A stretch of DNA of 64,000 bases from Mycobacterium parmense (lineage in GTDB: Bacteria; Actinomycetota; Actinomycetes; Mycobacteriales; Mycobacteriaceae), in the NCBI RefSeq assembly GCF_010730575.1, contig NZ_AP022614.1:2294001-2358000 (forward strand). The letters are read 5' to 3'. The first letter of the stretch is position 1. Each line of letters starts with the position of its first letter. Shown in pieces: positions 52,235 to 61,746 of this stretch. The notes beneath the pieces are model-generated. The model worked only from the letters and a program-made list of their open reading frames with translations. It was not told the origin of the DNA and did not search any database. Position numbers and translations under genes: made by a program.

Positions 52235-53255
52235 CCGTCAGTGCCAGCAGCCGAGAGATGGCCCGCAGGTACTTCTTTCGGTAACCGCCGGCCAGCATCT
52301 CGTCGCTGAAGACCGTGTCCAGCCTTGCCCCCGACGCCGCCACCGGGATGCCGGCGTTGTAGAGGCGATCCGTCAGCGACACCAGCCGCAACGCGACGTT
52401 CTGGTCGTCGACAGGGTGCACTCCCGTCAGGAACACGGCGGTCACGCCCTCGATCAGCGTCGGGTATCGCGACGGGTGCATGGTGGCCAGGTGCGCGCAC
52501 AGCGCGTCGAAGTCGTCCAGCGTCGCCCCGGCGAACCCCTCCGCGCGCGCGATCACATCCTCGTCCGAAAGCGGCGGCGGCGCCGGGGGCAGGCCGCGAT
52601 GCCGGTAGTCGGGGCCCTCGATCCGGACGGTGGTGAAGATGCTTGCCAGCGTGTGGATTTCGCGCAGGAAGTCCTGCGCGGCGAAGCGGCCCTCGCCGAG
52701 CTGCTCGGGCAGCGTGTTGGAGGTGGCGGCCACCGACACGCCCCGCTCGACCAACGACGACAGCAGCCGCGAGACCAGCGTGGTGTTGCCGGGGTCGTCG
52801 AGCTCGAACTCGTCGATGCACACCGCGGTGTAGTCCGCGAGCAAAGCGACACACTCGGCGAAGCCGAAAGCCCCGGCGAGCGCGGTGAGCTCTCCGAAAG
52901 TGGCGAACGCCTTGGGATTCGGGCCTTCCGGCAACTCGTAGTAGGCCGAGGCCAACAGGTGAGTCTTGCCCACCCCGAAGCCGCCGTCCAGATACAAACC
53001 CACGCCCGGCAGCACCGTTCGCCGACCGAACAGCCGGCGGCGGCCGGACCGGCGCGCGACGGCCTGGCGGCAGAACGCCCGGCAGGCGGCGACGGCGGCG
53101 GCCTGCGTCGGTTCCGACGGATCGGGTTGATAGGTCGAAAAACTCACGTCGGCGAAGGTCGGCGGTGGCCTCAACTGCCCGATCAGCCGATCCGGCGAGG
53201 CGGCGGGATGCCGATCCACCAGGCGGGCCACGCCGCGGGAAGTGGACCCGTGCAT
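52212..53255 (-). CDS. zapE: ZapE/AFG1-family AAA ATPase (Rv2670c-like)
   Basis: A 347-residue P-loop ATPase. Walker A is GGFGVGKTHLLAS, Walker B is YTAVCIDEFELDDP (the DEFE core of the AFG1 family), and sensor 1 is VAATSNTLPEQL. It resembles ZapE, which helps cell division by acting on FtsZ in other bacteria, and the mitochondrial AFG1 homologue in proteostasis. ATG 53255 (MHGSTSRGVARL) is preferred; the frame could extend to 53291. It overlaps the 3' end of the convergent GNAT gene by 23 bases. Confidence 0.92.
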   Translation of the reverse strand: MHGSTSRGVARLVDRHPAASPDRLIGQLRPPPTFADVSFSTYQPDPSEPTQAAAVAACRAFCRQAVARRSGRRRLFGRRTVLPGVGLYLDGGFGVGKTHLLASAYYELPEGPNPKAFATFGELTALAGAFGFAECVALLADYTAVCIDEFELDDPGNTTLVSRLLSSLVERGVSVAATSNTLPEQLGEGRFAAQDFLREIHTLASIFTTVRIEGPDYRHRGLPPAPPPLSDEDVIARAEGFAGATLDDFDALCAHLATMHPSRYPTLIEGVTAVFLTGVHPVDDQNVALRLVSLTDRLYNAGIPVAASGARLDTVFSDEMLAGGYRKKYLRAISRLLALTVNEGGEP

Positions 53256-53289
53256 GCACGCACTGTAGCGGCGTGCTGCAATCAGACTC

Positions 53290-54081
53290 ATGCCCGAGCC
53301 TGACGCCGGCGGCGCCCCGCAATCAGCGACCGAGACGCCGCTGGCGCTGCTCGGATCGGTGCACGACGTCGACGACGGCGAGCTGTCCGCGCTTTACGCC
53401 TACCCGGGCCGGGACACCACGTGGCTGCGCGCCAACTTCATCACCAGCGTCGACGGCGGGGCCACCGCCGGCGGCACCAGCGGCGCCATGGGCGGCCCCG
53501 GCGACCGGTTCGTCTTCAACATGCTGCGCGAACTCGCCGACGTCATCGTCGTCGGCTCGGGCACCGTGCGCGCCGAGGGCTACTCGGGCGCGCACGTGAG
53601 CGCCGCCCAGCGGCAGCGGCGGCAGGCCCGCGGGCAGGCCGAGGTGCCGCAGTTGGCGATCGTCACGGGCTCGGGGCACCTCGACCGCGCCATGGGGGTG
53701 TTCACCCAGACCGAGGTGCCGCCGCTGGTCCTGACCTGCAAGGCGGCCGTCGAGGACGCACGCCGGCTGCTGACGGGCCTGGGCGAGGTGCTCGACTGCT
53801 CCGGTAGCGATCCGGGCAAGGTCGACGAGGCGGCGCTGGTGGCGACGCTCGGCGCCCACGGGATGCGCCACATGCTGACCGAAGGCGGCCCGACGCTGCT
53901 GGGCTCGTTCATACGGCGCGACCTGCTCGACGAGCTGTGCCTGACGATCGCGCCGTGCGTCGTCGGCGGCGAGGCCCGCCGGATCGCGGGCGGCGCGGGC
54001 GAGCTGATGACCCGGATGCGTTGCGCGCACGTCCTCACCGACGACGCCGGCTACCTCTACACCCGATACGTCAAGGCCTGA
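53290..54081 (+). CDS. ribD: RibD C-terminal-type reductase (Rv2671)
   Basis: A 263-residue pyrimidine-reductase/dihydrofolate-reductase-like protein (RibD_C). LRANFITSVDGGATAGGTSG begins the NADPH domain, VVGSGTVRAEGYSGAHV the substrate loop, and MLTEGGPTLLGSF and TIAPCVVGG lie near the C-terminus. It lacks the N-terminal deaminase domain, as M. tuberculosis Rv2671 does, which can substitute for DHFR in antifolate resistance. Divergent from zapE by 34 bases. Confidence 0.92.
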   Translation: MPEPDAGGAPQSATETPLALLGSVHDVDDGELSALYAYPGRDTTWLRANFITSVDGGATAGGTSGAMGGPGDRFVFNMLRELADVIVVGSGTVRAEGYSGAHVSAAQRQRRQARGQAEVPQLAIVTGSGHLDRAMGVFTQTEVPPLVLTCKAAVEDARRLLTGLGEVLDCSGSDPGKVDEAALVATLGAHGMRHMLTEGGPTLLGSFIRRDLLDELCLTIAPCVVGGEARRIAGGAGELMTRMRCAHVLTDDAGYLYTRYVKA

Positions 54082-54136
54082 CCCGACACATCCCGACACA
54101 TCCATGCCCCGAAAAGGCCCGGCTACTGTGGTCGGC

Positions 54137-55696
54137 ATGGGACGGCACATTACGTTCGCCACGCTTGTCGTCGCGGTGACCGCGATGGTGGCCGGCTGCG
54201 TCCCTGGAGTGGGCGCCGACCCGCGCTTCGCCACCAACTCCGGCGCCCGGCCGCAGGGCGTGGCGCCCAGCAAGGCGCCGCCGAGCGGTCCCCCGCCGAT
54301 CGCCGCGCCCAAGAACGACCTGTCCTGGCGTGACTGCACGTCGCGGGTGTTCACCGACGCTGCCGTACCCGCCGTCCCCGGAGTCCAACTCGAGTGCGCG
54401 ACCTACGACTCCGACCTGGACCCGGTCAACGGCGGGTCGGGCAGCCTGAGCATCGGTGTGGTCCGGGCCCGCTCGAACAAGACCCCGCACGATGCCGGCC
54501 CGCTGGTCTTCACCACCGGCTCGGACCTGCCGTCGTCGACGCAGTTGCCGGTCTGGCTGTCGCAGGCGGGCGCCGACGTGCTGCAGTCGCACCCCATCGT
54601 CGCGGTCGACCGTCGCGGCATCGGCATGTCGAGCCCCATCGACTGCCGCGACAACCTCGACCGCCAGGCGATGCGCGAGCAGGCCCAGTTCCAGACCGGC
54701 GACGATCCCGTCGCCAACCTGTCCGACATCGCCAACAACGCCACCACCAACTGCACCGACACCATCGCGCCGGGCGCCACCTCCTACGACGACGGGCACG
54801 CCGCCTCCGACATCGAGCGGCTGCGCAGCCTGTGGGACGTGCCGGCGGTCGCGCTCGTCGGGATCGGCAACGGCGCCCAGGTGGCGCTGGCATACGCCGC
54901 GACGCGGCCCGACAAGGTCGCCCGCCTCATCCTCGACTCGCCGGTGGCGCTGGGCGTCAACGCCGAAGCGGCCGCCGAGCAGCAGGTCAAGGGGCAGCAG
55001 GCCGCGCTCGACGCGTTCGCCGCGCAGTGCGTCGCGGTGAACTGCGCGCTGGGTCCCGACCCGAAAGGCGCTGTCAGCGGGCTGCTGGCCGACGCCCGCG
55101 CCGGTAAAGGACCCGCCGGCGCCTCGGTGGCCCAGGTGACCAACGCCATCACCGTCGCCCTCGGTTTCCCGTCCGGCGGCCGCGTCGGGGCCACCACCAA
55201 TCTGGCCAACGCGCTGGCGGCGGCCCGCTCCGGCGACGCCGGCCAGCTGACCGGCCTGATCAACCATGCCGACGCCGTCCAGGACTCCGACGGCCAGTTC
55301 GTCAGCACCTGCAGCGACGCGGTCAACCGCCCGACCCCCGACCGGGTGCGCGAACTGGTGGTGGCGTGGGGCAAGCTGTATCCCCAGTTCGGCACCGTCG
55401 CCGCGCTGAACCTGGTCAAATGCGTGCACTGGCCCACGATTTCGCCACCGGCGCCCCCGAAGGACCTGAAGGTGGACGTGTTGTTGCTGGGCGTGCAGAA
55501 CGACCCGATCGTCGGCTCGGAGGGCGTCGCGCAGACGGCGGCCACCATCATCAACGCCAACGCCGCGAGCAAGCGGGTGATGTGGCAGGGCATCGGTCAC
55601 GGCGCCAGCATCTATTCGGCCTGCGCGGTTCCGCCGCTGGTCGGCTACCTCAACAGCGGCAAGTTGCCCGGCACCGACACGTACTGTCCCGCCTGA
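54137..55696 (+). CDS. TAP-like alpha/beta-fold lipoprotein (Rv2672-like) without nucleophile Ser
   Basis: A 519-residue exported lipoprotein. ATG 54137 gives a lipobox, VAGC, at the end of a signal peptide. The alpha/beta hydrolase fold with TAP-like C-terminal domain is present (VAVDRRGIGMSSPIDCR, the Cys-rich SDIANNATTNCTDTI lid, then DVLLLGVQNDPIV and WQGIGHGASIY with the expected Asp and His). The nucleophile elbow, normally GxSxG, reads GIGNGAQ, with Gly where Ser should be. Annotated elsewhere as a secreted protease, but classical catalysis looks impossible here. Confidence 0.88.
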   Translation: MGRHITFATLVVAVTAMVAGCVPGVGADPRFATNSGARPQGVAPSKAPPSGPPPIAAPKNDLSWRDCTSRVFTDAAVPAVPGVQLECATYDSDLDPVNGGSGSLSIGVVRARSNKTPHDAGPLVFTTGSDLPSSTQLPVWLSQAGADVLQSHPIVAVDRRGIGMSSPIDCRDNLDRQAMREQAQFQTGDDPVANLSDIANNATTNCTDTIAPGATSYDDGHAASDIERLRSLWDVPAVALVGIGNGAQVALAYAATRPDKVARLILDSPVALGVNAEAAAEQQVKGQQAALDAFAAQCVAVNCALGPDPKGAVSGLLADARAGKGPAGASVAQVTNAITVALGFPSGGRVGATTNLANALAAARSGDAGQLTGLINHADAVQDSDGQFVSTCSDAVNRPTPDRVRELVVAWGKLYPQFGTVAALNLVKCVHWPTISPPAPPKDLKVDVLLLGVQNDPIVGSEGVAQTAATIINANAASKRVMWQGIGHGASIYSACAVPPLVGYLNSGKLPGTDTYCPA

Positions 55697-55741
55697 CAGT
55701 TGGTTTTTTCCGCTCCGCCGCCCTCGGTGTACGGTGCGCTG

Positions 55742-57034
55742 GTGACGGCAGCCGACTCGACCCGTACCCGCCTGCGTGACCGCATGATGGCCGCATTCGG
55801 TCCCCGCACCGGCGCACCGGACACGGCGACCGTGGTGCGCCTGGCGCTGTGGCCGGCGGCCATCCTCTCGGTCCTGCACCGCAGCGTCATCCTGACCATC
55901 AACGGCAACATCACCGACGACTTCAAGCCCGTCTACCGCGCGGTGCTCAACTTCCGGCACGGCTGGGACATCTACAACGAGCACTTCGACTACGTCGACC
56001 CGCACTACCTGTATCCGCCCGGCGGCACGCTGCTGATGGCGCCGTTCGGGTATTTGCCCTTCACGCCGTCGCGGTTCCTGTTCGTCCTGATCAACACCGT
56101 GGCCATACTGATCGCCTGGTATCTGCTGCTGCGGATGTTCGACTACACGCTGTCCTCGGTGGCCGCGCCCGCCCTGCTGCTGGCCATGTTCTGCACCGAG
56201 ACGGTGACCAGCACGCTGGTGTTCACCAACATCAACGGCTGCGTCCTGCTCGCCGAAATGCTGTTCTTGCGTTGGCTTCTCGACGGCCGGGCCGGCCGCC
56301 AATGGTGGGCCGGCGCCGCGATCGGGCTGACGCTCGCGCTCAAGCCGCTGCTGGGCCCGCTGCTGTTGCTGCCCCTGCTGAACCGTCAGTGGCGGGCGCT
56401 GGTGCCCGCGTTCGCGGTGCCGCTGGTGATCAACCTGGCGGCCTGGCCGCTGGTCAGCGACCCGAAGGACTTCGTCACCAAGACGGTGCCCTACATCCTG
56501 GGCACGCGTGACTACTTCAACAGCTCGATCGAGGGCAACGGCGTGTACTTCGGTCTGCCCACCTGGCTGATCGTGTTCATGCGGATCCTGTTCACCGTGC
56601 TCGCGATCGCCGCCCTGTGGCTGCTGTACCGCTACTACCGCACCCGCGACCCGCGGTTCTGGATCACCAACTCGACCGGCGTGCTGCTGCTGTGGTCGTG
56701 GCTGGTGCTGTCGCTGGCCCAGGGCTACTACTCGATGATGCTGTTCCCGTTCCTGATGACGGTGGTGCTGCCGAACTCGCTGATCCGCAACTGGCCGGCG
56801 TGGCTGGGGATCTACGGATTCATGACGCTGGACGACTGGCTGATCTACCGGTGGATGAGGTACGGCCGCGCGCTGCAATACCTGAAGATCACCTACGGCT
56901 GGTCGCTGCTGCTGATCGTGGTGTCGTGCGTGCTGTACTTCCGCTACCTCGACGCCAAGGCCGAGGACCGGCTGGACGAGGGGATCGATCCGGGGTGGCT
57001 GACGGGCGCAGCGGGTCCCCGCCATTCCGACTAG
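55742..57034 (+). CDS. aftC: Arabinofuranosyltransferase AftC (GT87)
   Basis: A 430-residue polytopic GT-C glycosyltransferase with about ten membrane helices, matching M. tuberculosis AftC (Rv2673, 433 residues). AftC adds alpha-1,3 branches to the arabinan of arabinogalactan and lipoarabinomannan. The first periplasmic loop has DDFKPVYRAVLNFRHGWDIY, including the catalytic-type acidic pair, and PHYLYPPGG. GTG 55742 starts the homologous part. The last eight residues (AAGPRHSD) are encoded by sequence that belongs to the downstream 56-bp repeat, so the repeat has rewritten this C-terminus. Confidence 0.93.
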   Translation: MTAADSTRTRLRDRMMAAFGPRTGAPDTATVVRLALWPAAILSVLHRSVILTINGNITDDFKPVYRAVLNFRHGWDIYNEHFDYVDPHYLYPPGGTLLMAPFGYLPFTPSRFLFVLINTVAILIAWYLLLRMFDYTLSSVAAPALLLAMFCTETVTSTLVFTNINGCVLLAEMLFLRWLLDGRAGRQWWAGAAIGLTLALKPLLGPLLLLPLLNRQWRALVPAFAVPLVINLAAWPLVSDPKDFVTKTVPYILGTRDYFNSSIEGNGVYFGLPTWLIVFMRILFTVLAIAALWLLYRYYRTRDPRFWITNSTGVLLLWSWLVLSLAQGYYSMMLFPFLMTVVLPNSLIRNWPAWLGIYGFMTLDDWLIYRWMRYGRALQYLKITYGWSLLLIVVSCVLYFRYLDAKAEDRLDEGIDPGWLTGAAGPRHSD

Positions 57035-57253
57035 CGGGGATCGCAAGCGCGGCGCAGCCGGGCGCAGCGGGTCCCCGCCGTTCCGGCTAGCGGGGATCGC
57101 AAGCGCGGCGCAGCCGGGCGCAGCGGGTCCCCGCCATTCCGGCTAGCGGGGATCGCAAGCGCGGCGCAGCCGGCGCAGCGGGTCCCCGCCGTTCCGGCTA
57201 GCGGGGATCGCAAGCGCGGCGCAGCCGGGCGCAGCGGGTCCCCGCCGTTCCGG
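57031..57253 (+). repeat. Four tandem copies of a 56-bp repeat (MIRU/VNTR-like)
   Basis: Units start at 57031, 57087, 57143 and 57198, each beginning CTAGCGGGGATCGCAAGC and ending GTTCCGG or ATTCCGG; the third unit is 55 bases by loss of one G. Each contains GCGGGGA and TCCCCGC arms able to form a hairpin. Half a further unit (57002-57030) lies inside the end of aftC. There are no spacers, so it is not a CRISPR. Confidence 0.92.
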
Positions 57254-57266
57254 CTAGCGTGGAGGC

Positions 57267-57677
57267 ATGACTAGCCCGAAGGTGCAACTGACCGACGACG
57301 AGTGGCGGCAGAAGCTCACGCCGGAAGAGTTCCAGGTGCTGCGTCGTGCCGGCACCGAGCGGCCCTACACCGGCGAGTACACCGACACCAAGACCGAAGG
57401 CGTCTACGAGTGCCGGGCGTGCGGCGCCGAATTGTTCCGCAGCACGGAGAAATTCGAGTCGCACTGCGGCTGGCCCTCGTTCTTCGACCCGGCGGACTCC
57501 AGCGCGGTGATCCTGCGCCCCGACGATTCGATGGGCATGCGGCGCATCGAGGTGCTGTGCGCCAACTGCCACAGCCACCTGGGCCACGTCTTCGAGGGCG
57601 AGGGATACCCCACGCCGACCGACCAGCGCTACTGCATCAATTCCATCTCGCTGCGCCTGGTGCCGGCGGGTTCGTAA
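57267..57677 (+). CDS. msrB: Peptide-methionine (R)-S-oxide reductase MsrB
   Basis: A 136-residue MsrB that reduces methionine-R-sulfoxide. The two zinc CxxC pairs are YECRACGAELF and LCANCHSHLGHVF, the catalytic Cys is in QRYCINSISL, and FESHCGWPSFF supplies the substrate pocket. It lacks an export signal. Position after aftC corresponds to Rv2674. The start lies just beyond the VNTR, so its promoter or ribosome site (GGAGGC) is next to repeat sequence, and copy number might affect expression. Confidence 0.95.
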   Translation: MTSPKVQLTDDEWRQKLTPEEFQVLRRAGTERPYTGEYTDTKTEGVYECRACGAELFRSTEKFESHCGWPSFFDPADSSAVILRPDDSMGMRRIEVLCANCHSHLGHVFEGEGYPTPTDQRYCINSISLRLVPAGS

Positions 57678-57812
57678 CGCCTTCGCCGCACAGGTCACGC
57701 CGCTCACGGGAACCAACGGGTGCACCTTTGTGCCCGCCTCTGAGCGACAACGCCTTTGGTGGTGTGCCGACGCGCGGGCGTGACCGAGCGATGGCCGGGG
57801 CGCGACCGCCTG

Positions 57813-58562
57813 TCAGTCCACCCGCGTGGCGTGCACTTCCCAGAACGGCGCGTGCACCCGGCCGCCCTCCAGCCACGGCTCCATCGCCCGGAACCGCTCG
57901 AGCAGGGCCTGCGACTGCTCGGCCATGTCGGGGTTGCGCGCGGCCATCATCTCGATGGTCTGGGTGCTCATGTTGACCAGGTAGGTCGTCGGCCCCAGGT
58001 AGGTGATCTCCCAGCCGCCGTCGGGCAGGACGTTGCGGAAGTCGTCCTCGGACAGCGACCGCATCATCTTGAAGCCGTTGACGTCGTGCTCGCCGAACTC
58101 GAACATGTAGAGCCGCGCCCCGGGTCGGGTGGCCCGGTGCAGCGCCCGCGCATACGACTTCTGCATCTCGGGATCGGTGCTGAACGTGTGATAGAAGGCG
58201 CAGTCGACGACGGTGTCGAACCGGCCTTCGAGGCCCTCCAGCTTGGTGGCGTCGGCCAGCTCGAAGTTGACTGACACCCCGGCGTTGCGCGCGTTCTCAC
58301 GGGCGCGCTCGATGGCGCCGGCCGACCCGTCGACGCCGGTGGCCGAATAGCCCTTGGAGGCGTAATAGATCGCGTGATGCCCCGGGCCGGTGCCCGGGTC
58401 GAGCACCTCGCCCTTGACCGCGCCCAGCGCGACCAGCCGCTGGACGACCGGTTGCGGCCCACCGATGTCCCACGGCGTGGCTGCGGGCAGGCCGTGCGAC
58501 GTCCGGTCGTCGCGGTACATCTCCTCGAAGCGGGCGGGATCGGTGACGTCGGGATGGCTCAT
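57813..58562 (-). CDS. SAM-dependent methyltransferase (Rv2675c-like)
   Basis: A 249-residue class I methyltransferase. Motif I is EVLDPGTGPGHHAIYYA, acidic loop VDGSAGAIERAREN, then NFELADATKLEGL and FDTVVDCAFYHTF. Substrate unknown; orthologues sit upstream of the heme genes in other mycobacteria (Rv2675c). The ATG at 58562 is 16 bases after the stop of the ChdC gene, so the gene belongs to the minus-strand heme operon. Confidence 0.9.
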   Translation of the reverse strand: MSHPDVTDPARFEEMYRDDRTSHGLPAATPWDIGGPQPVVQRLVALGAVKGEVLDPGTGPGHHAIYYASKGYSATGVDGSAGAIERARENARNAGVSVNFELADATKLEGLEGRFDTVVDCAFYHTFSTDPEMQKSYARALHRATRPGARLYMFEFGEHDVNGFKMMRSLSEDDFRNVLPDGGWEITYLGPTTYLVNMSTQTIEMMAARNPDMAEQSQALLERFRAMEPWLEGGRVHAPFWEVHATRVD

Positions 58563-58578
58563 GCGTTCCTCTTTCCTG

Positions 58579-59274
58579 TCATGGCAGCGAATTCACCAGC
58601 TGCTCGACGCCCACCCGCGGACCGGTGAAGAACGGCGTCTCCTCACGGGTGTGCCGCCGGGCGTCGGTGGCGCGCAGCTCCCGCATCAGGTCGACGATCC
58701 GGTGCAATTCGGGGGCCTCGAACGCGAGCAGCCACTCGTAGTCGCCGAGCGCGAACGCCGGCACCGTGTTGGCCCGGACGTCCTTGTACTCGCGCGCGGC
58801 CATGCCATGCTCGGCGAGCATCCGGCGGCGCTCCTCGTCGGGCAGCAGGTACCACTCGTAGGACCGCACGAACGGGTAGACGCAGATGTAGGCGCCCGGC
58901 TCCTCGCCGGCCAGGAACGCCGGGATGTGGCTCTTGTTGAACTCGGCGGGCCGGTGCAACGCCACGCTGCTCCACACCGGTGAGCACGCGCGGCCCAGCG
59001 CGGTGGTGCGCCGGAAATCCGCGTAAGTCGCCTGCAGCGCTTCGACTTTCTCGGCGTGGGTCCAGATCATGAAGTCGGCATCGGCGCGCAGGCCCGCGAC
59101 GTCGTAGAGGCCGCGCACCACCACTGCGCGTTCCTCCTGTTGCTTGAAGAAGCGGGTCGCCTCGTCGACGACGGCATCGCGCTCCGCGCCCAGGGCACCG
59201 GGTTGCACGGAGAACACCGAGAACATCAGGTAGCGGATCGTCGCGTTGAGGGCGTCGAAGTCCATTTTGGCCAT
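58579..59274 (-). CDS. chdC: Coproheme decarboxylase (ChdC/HemQ)
   Basis: A 231-residue chlorite-dismutase-fold enzyme that oxidatively decarboxylates coproheme to heme b, the last step of the coproporphyrin-dependent pathway. Landmarks are [19 protein letters not shown], the catalytic Tyr in [13 protein letters not shown], and [14 protein letters not shown] with the proximal His. Length fits actinobacterial ChdC. It lies just downstream of the coproporphyrinogen oxidase gene (5 bases between), in the order hemE-hemY-chdC, as in M. tuberculosis Rv2678c-Rv2676c. Confidence 0.93.
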   Translation of the reverse strand: MAKMDFDALNATIRYLMFSVFSVQPGALGAERDAVVDEATRFFKQQEERAVVVRGLYDVAGLRADADFMIWTHAEKVEALQATYADFRRTTALGRACSPVWSSVALHRPAEFNKSHIPAFLAGEEPGAYICVYPFVRSYEWYLLPDEERRRMLAEHGMAAREYKDVRANTVPAFALGDYEWLLAFEAPELHRIVDLMRELRATDARRHTREETPFFTGPRVGVEQLVNSLP

Positions 59275-59279
59275 GAAAC

Positions 59280-60629
59280 CTATCGTGCCACCTTCATTCC
59301 GAGGGCCTCGACCGCGCGCCCCGCCGCCCCCACGCAGGCCGGCACGCCGATGCCGTCGAGGTAGCTGCCGGCCACCCCCAGCGTCGGCGGCAGGCCGGCC
59401 CGCACCTCGGCGACCAGGCCGGCGTGCCCCGGCCCGTACTGCGGCATCGCCTCGATCCAGCGCTGCACGCGCGCGTCGACCACCTCGACGTCCAGCCCGA
59501 ACACCGTCGCCAGGTCGGCGCGCGCCCAGGCCAGCAGCTCGTCGTCGGAGGCGGTCCGGGCCAGGTCGTCACCGAAACGCCCGAACGACAGCCGCAGCAG
59601 CTGCGTGTCCCCGCCGGCGCCCCATTTGCGCGAGGACAGCGTGATCGCCTTGGCCCGCAGCCGCTCACCGGTGGCCACCAGCACGCCGGAACAATCCGGG
59701 AACGGCGTAGCCCCCGGCACGGCGAGCGCCACCACCACCGACGAGGCGCTGCTGACCCGGCTCGCGGCGGCGGCGCTGCGCGGCGCGACGTCGGCGACCA
59801 ACGGGGCGAACCGCGGGGCCGGCACAGCGAGCACCACCGCGTCGGCGAGCCACCGGGCGCCGGTGTCGTCGGTGAGCTCCCACGCCGCGTCGGTGCGGTC
59901 GAGCCGACGAACCGCGGCACGCACCCAGCGCAGCCGGCTGCGCTCGACGAGCTCGTCGACCAGGGTCCGATAACCGCCGTCGAGCGCGCCGAACACCGGG
60001 CCTCCCCCGGCCGGCGGCAGCGCCTGGCGCACCGCGTCGGTCAGGCTGCCCGCGCCGCGGTCCAGGGCCGCGGCCACCGTCGGGGCGGCCGCGCGCACAC
60101 CGATCGTCGCCGCCGAGCCCGCATACACCCCGCTAAGCAGCGGGTCCACCGACCGCGCGACGACCTGCTCGCCGAACCGGTCGCCCACCAGCTCGGCCAC
60201 CGCCGGATCGCTGCCGGCTCGCCAGTCGAGCGGGCGCCCGGGCTCGGCGTCGATGCGCGCGAGCGTCGCATCGTCGACCAACCCGGCCATTTGGGCCGCC
60301 GCCGACGGAATCCCGACCACCGTGCCGGTGGGCAGCGGGTGCAACTCGTCCCCGCTGTAGATAAGCGGTCGCGCGCCGGCCGAAACCCGTTGCCGATCAG
60401 ACAGATTCAGCTCAGTCAGCAGCGCCGGCACCTCGGGCCGGCGCAGGATGAACGCCTCGGCGCCAAGGTCCATCGGCTGGTCGCCGACGACCTCGGTGCG
60501 CAGAACCCCGCCGAGCCGCCCGGCGGGCTCGAAAACGGTGATGTCGGCGTCGCCGGATGCCGAGCGGAGCCGGTACGCGGCCGTCAGTCCCGAAATACCG
60601 CCGCCGACAACGCAAAAGGACCTGCTCAT
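59280..60629 (-). CDS. hemY: Coproporphyrinogen III/protoporphyrinogen oxidase (HemY/CgoX)
   Basis: A 449-residue FAD enzyme that oxidises coproporphyrinogen III to coproporphyrin III. The N-terminal dinucleotide site is [15 protein letters not shown], then [14 protein letters not shown]; the C-terminal FAD motif is [23 protein letters not shown] 60629 ([11 protein letters not shown]) overlaps the hemE stop by four bases. The open frame extends further upstream into hemE but without homology. M. tuberculosis Rv2677c is the orthologue by order. Confidence 0.93.
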   Translation of the reverse strand: MSRSFCVVGGGISGLTAAYRLRSASGDADITVFEPAGRLGGVLRTEVVGDQPMDLGAEAFILRRPEVPALLTELNLSDRQRVSAGARPLIYSGDELHPLPTGTVVGIPSAAAQMAGLVDDATLARIDAEPGRPLDWRAGSDPAVAELVGDRFGEQVVARSVDPLLSGVYAGSAATIGVRAAAPTVAAALDRGAGSLTDAVRQALPPAGGGPVFGALDGGYRTLVDELVERSRLRWVRAAVRRLDRTDAAWELTDDTGARWLADAVVLAVPAPRFAPLVADVAPRSAAAASRVSSASSVVVALAVPGATPFPDCSGVLVATGERLRAKAITLSSRKWGAGGDTQLLRLSFGRFGDDLARTASDDELLAWARADLATVFGLDVEVVDARVQRWIEAMPQYGPGHAGLVAEVRAGLPPTLGVAGSYLDGIGVPACVGAAGRAVEALGMKVAR

Positions 60630-61699
60630 AGCGAGTGGACCAGCGACACCACATCGGTCAGCACACCCGGGTCGGTTTCCGGCAGGACGCCGTGCCCGAG
60701 ATTGAAGACGTGGCCGGCCGCCCCCGCGTCGACGGCGCGGCGCCCGTCGTCGACCACGGCGCGCGCGGCGCGCTCGATCGCCGGCCAGCCCGCGAACAAG
60801 ACCACCGGATCGAGGTTGCCCTGCAACGCCGTGCCGGGCGCCACCCGGGCGGCGGCGTCGGCGAGGCCGGTGCGCCAGTCCACGCCGACCACCGCGGCCG
60901 CCGCCGGCTTGAGCACGGCCGACATCGCGCCCAGCAGCTCGGCGGTGCCGACCCCGAAATGGGTCATCGGGACGCCGTACCGGGCCAGCGCGCCGAACAC
61001 CCGGGCGCTGTGCGGCTGCACGTAGGTGTGGTAGTCGGCCAGCGACAGCGCGCCCGCCCACGAGTCGAACACCTGGATGGCGTCCACTCCGGCCTCGAGC
61101 TGGACCCGCAGGAAGCCGACGGTGATTTCGGTGAGCTTCTCCATCAGCGCGTGCCAGGTGGCCGGTTCGGCGAGCATCATCGCCTTGGTACGGGCATGGT
61201 GGCGGCTGGGTCCGCCCTCGATCAGATAGGAAGCCAGCGTGAACGGCGCGCCCGCGAACCCGATCAGCGGGACGTCGCCGAGCGCGGACACCAGCAGCTT
61301 CACGGCGTCGGCGACGGGCTGAACCCGTTGGGAATCAAGGGTTTTCATCGCCTCGACGTCGGACGCGGTGCGGACCGGTGCGGCGATGACCGGACCCACG
61401 TTGGGGACTATGTCCAGGTCGACGCCGGCGCCCAGCAGCGGCACCACGATGTCGGAGAACAGGATCGCGGCGTCGACGTCGTGGCGACGCACCGGCTGCA
61501 TGGTGATCTCACAGACCAAATCGGCGTCGAAGCACGCCGCCAGCATGTTGTGCTGGGCCCGCAGCGCCCGGTACTCCGGCAGCGAACGACCGGCCTGCCG
61601 CATGAACCACACCGGAACCCGCCGGGGTTTGCGGCCGGCAACGGCGGCCAGGTACGGGGAGTCGGGGAGGTCACGGCGAGCGCGCGCAGGCTTATCCAT
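60626..61699 (-). CDS. hemE: Uroporphyrinogen decarboxylase
   Basis: A 357-residue HemE that converts uroporphyrinogen III to coproporphyrinogen III. The signature [19 protein letters not shown] lies near the N-terminus, with [28 protein letters not shown] and [15 protein letters not shown] downstream; the catalytic Asp is in [13 protein letters not shown] 61699 ([12 protein letters not shown]) gives the usual family length; a GTG at 61717 is an alternative. First gene of the operon hemE-hemY-chdC-methyltransferase. Divergent from echA15. Confidence 0.95.
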   Translation of the reverse strand: MDKPARARRDLPDSPYLAAVAGRKPRRVPVWFMRQAGRSLPEYRALRAQHNMLAACFDADLVCEITMQPVRRHDVDAAILFSDIVVPLLGAGVDLDIVPNVGPVIAAPVRTASDVEAMKTLDSQRVQPVADAVKLLVSALGDVPLIGFAGAPFTLASYLIEGGPSRHHARTKAMMLAEPATWHALMEKLTEITVGFLRVQLEAGVDAIQVFDSWAGALSLADYHTYVQPHSARVFGALARYGVPMTHFGVGTAELLGAMSAVLKPAAAAVVGVDWRTGLADAAARVAPGTALQGNLDPVVLFAGWPAIERAARAVVDDGRRAVDAGAAGHVFNLGHGVLPETDPGVLTDVVSLVHSL

Positions 61700-61746
61700 T
61701 GGGATCCATGCTGCCACGACCGTGTCCCTGCGTAATATCGACGACC

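Noticed and set aside
54071..57046. A 991-codon minus-strand open frame across Rv2672-like and aftC
   Set aside because: The high-GC shadow of two well-supported genes; its product is low complexity (Gln, Arg, His, Gly) without any domain.
57031..57253. CRISPR array
   Set aside because: The units are contiguous 56-mers with no spacers and no cas genes nearby; this is a VNTR.
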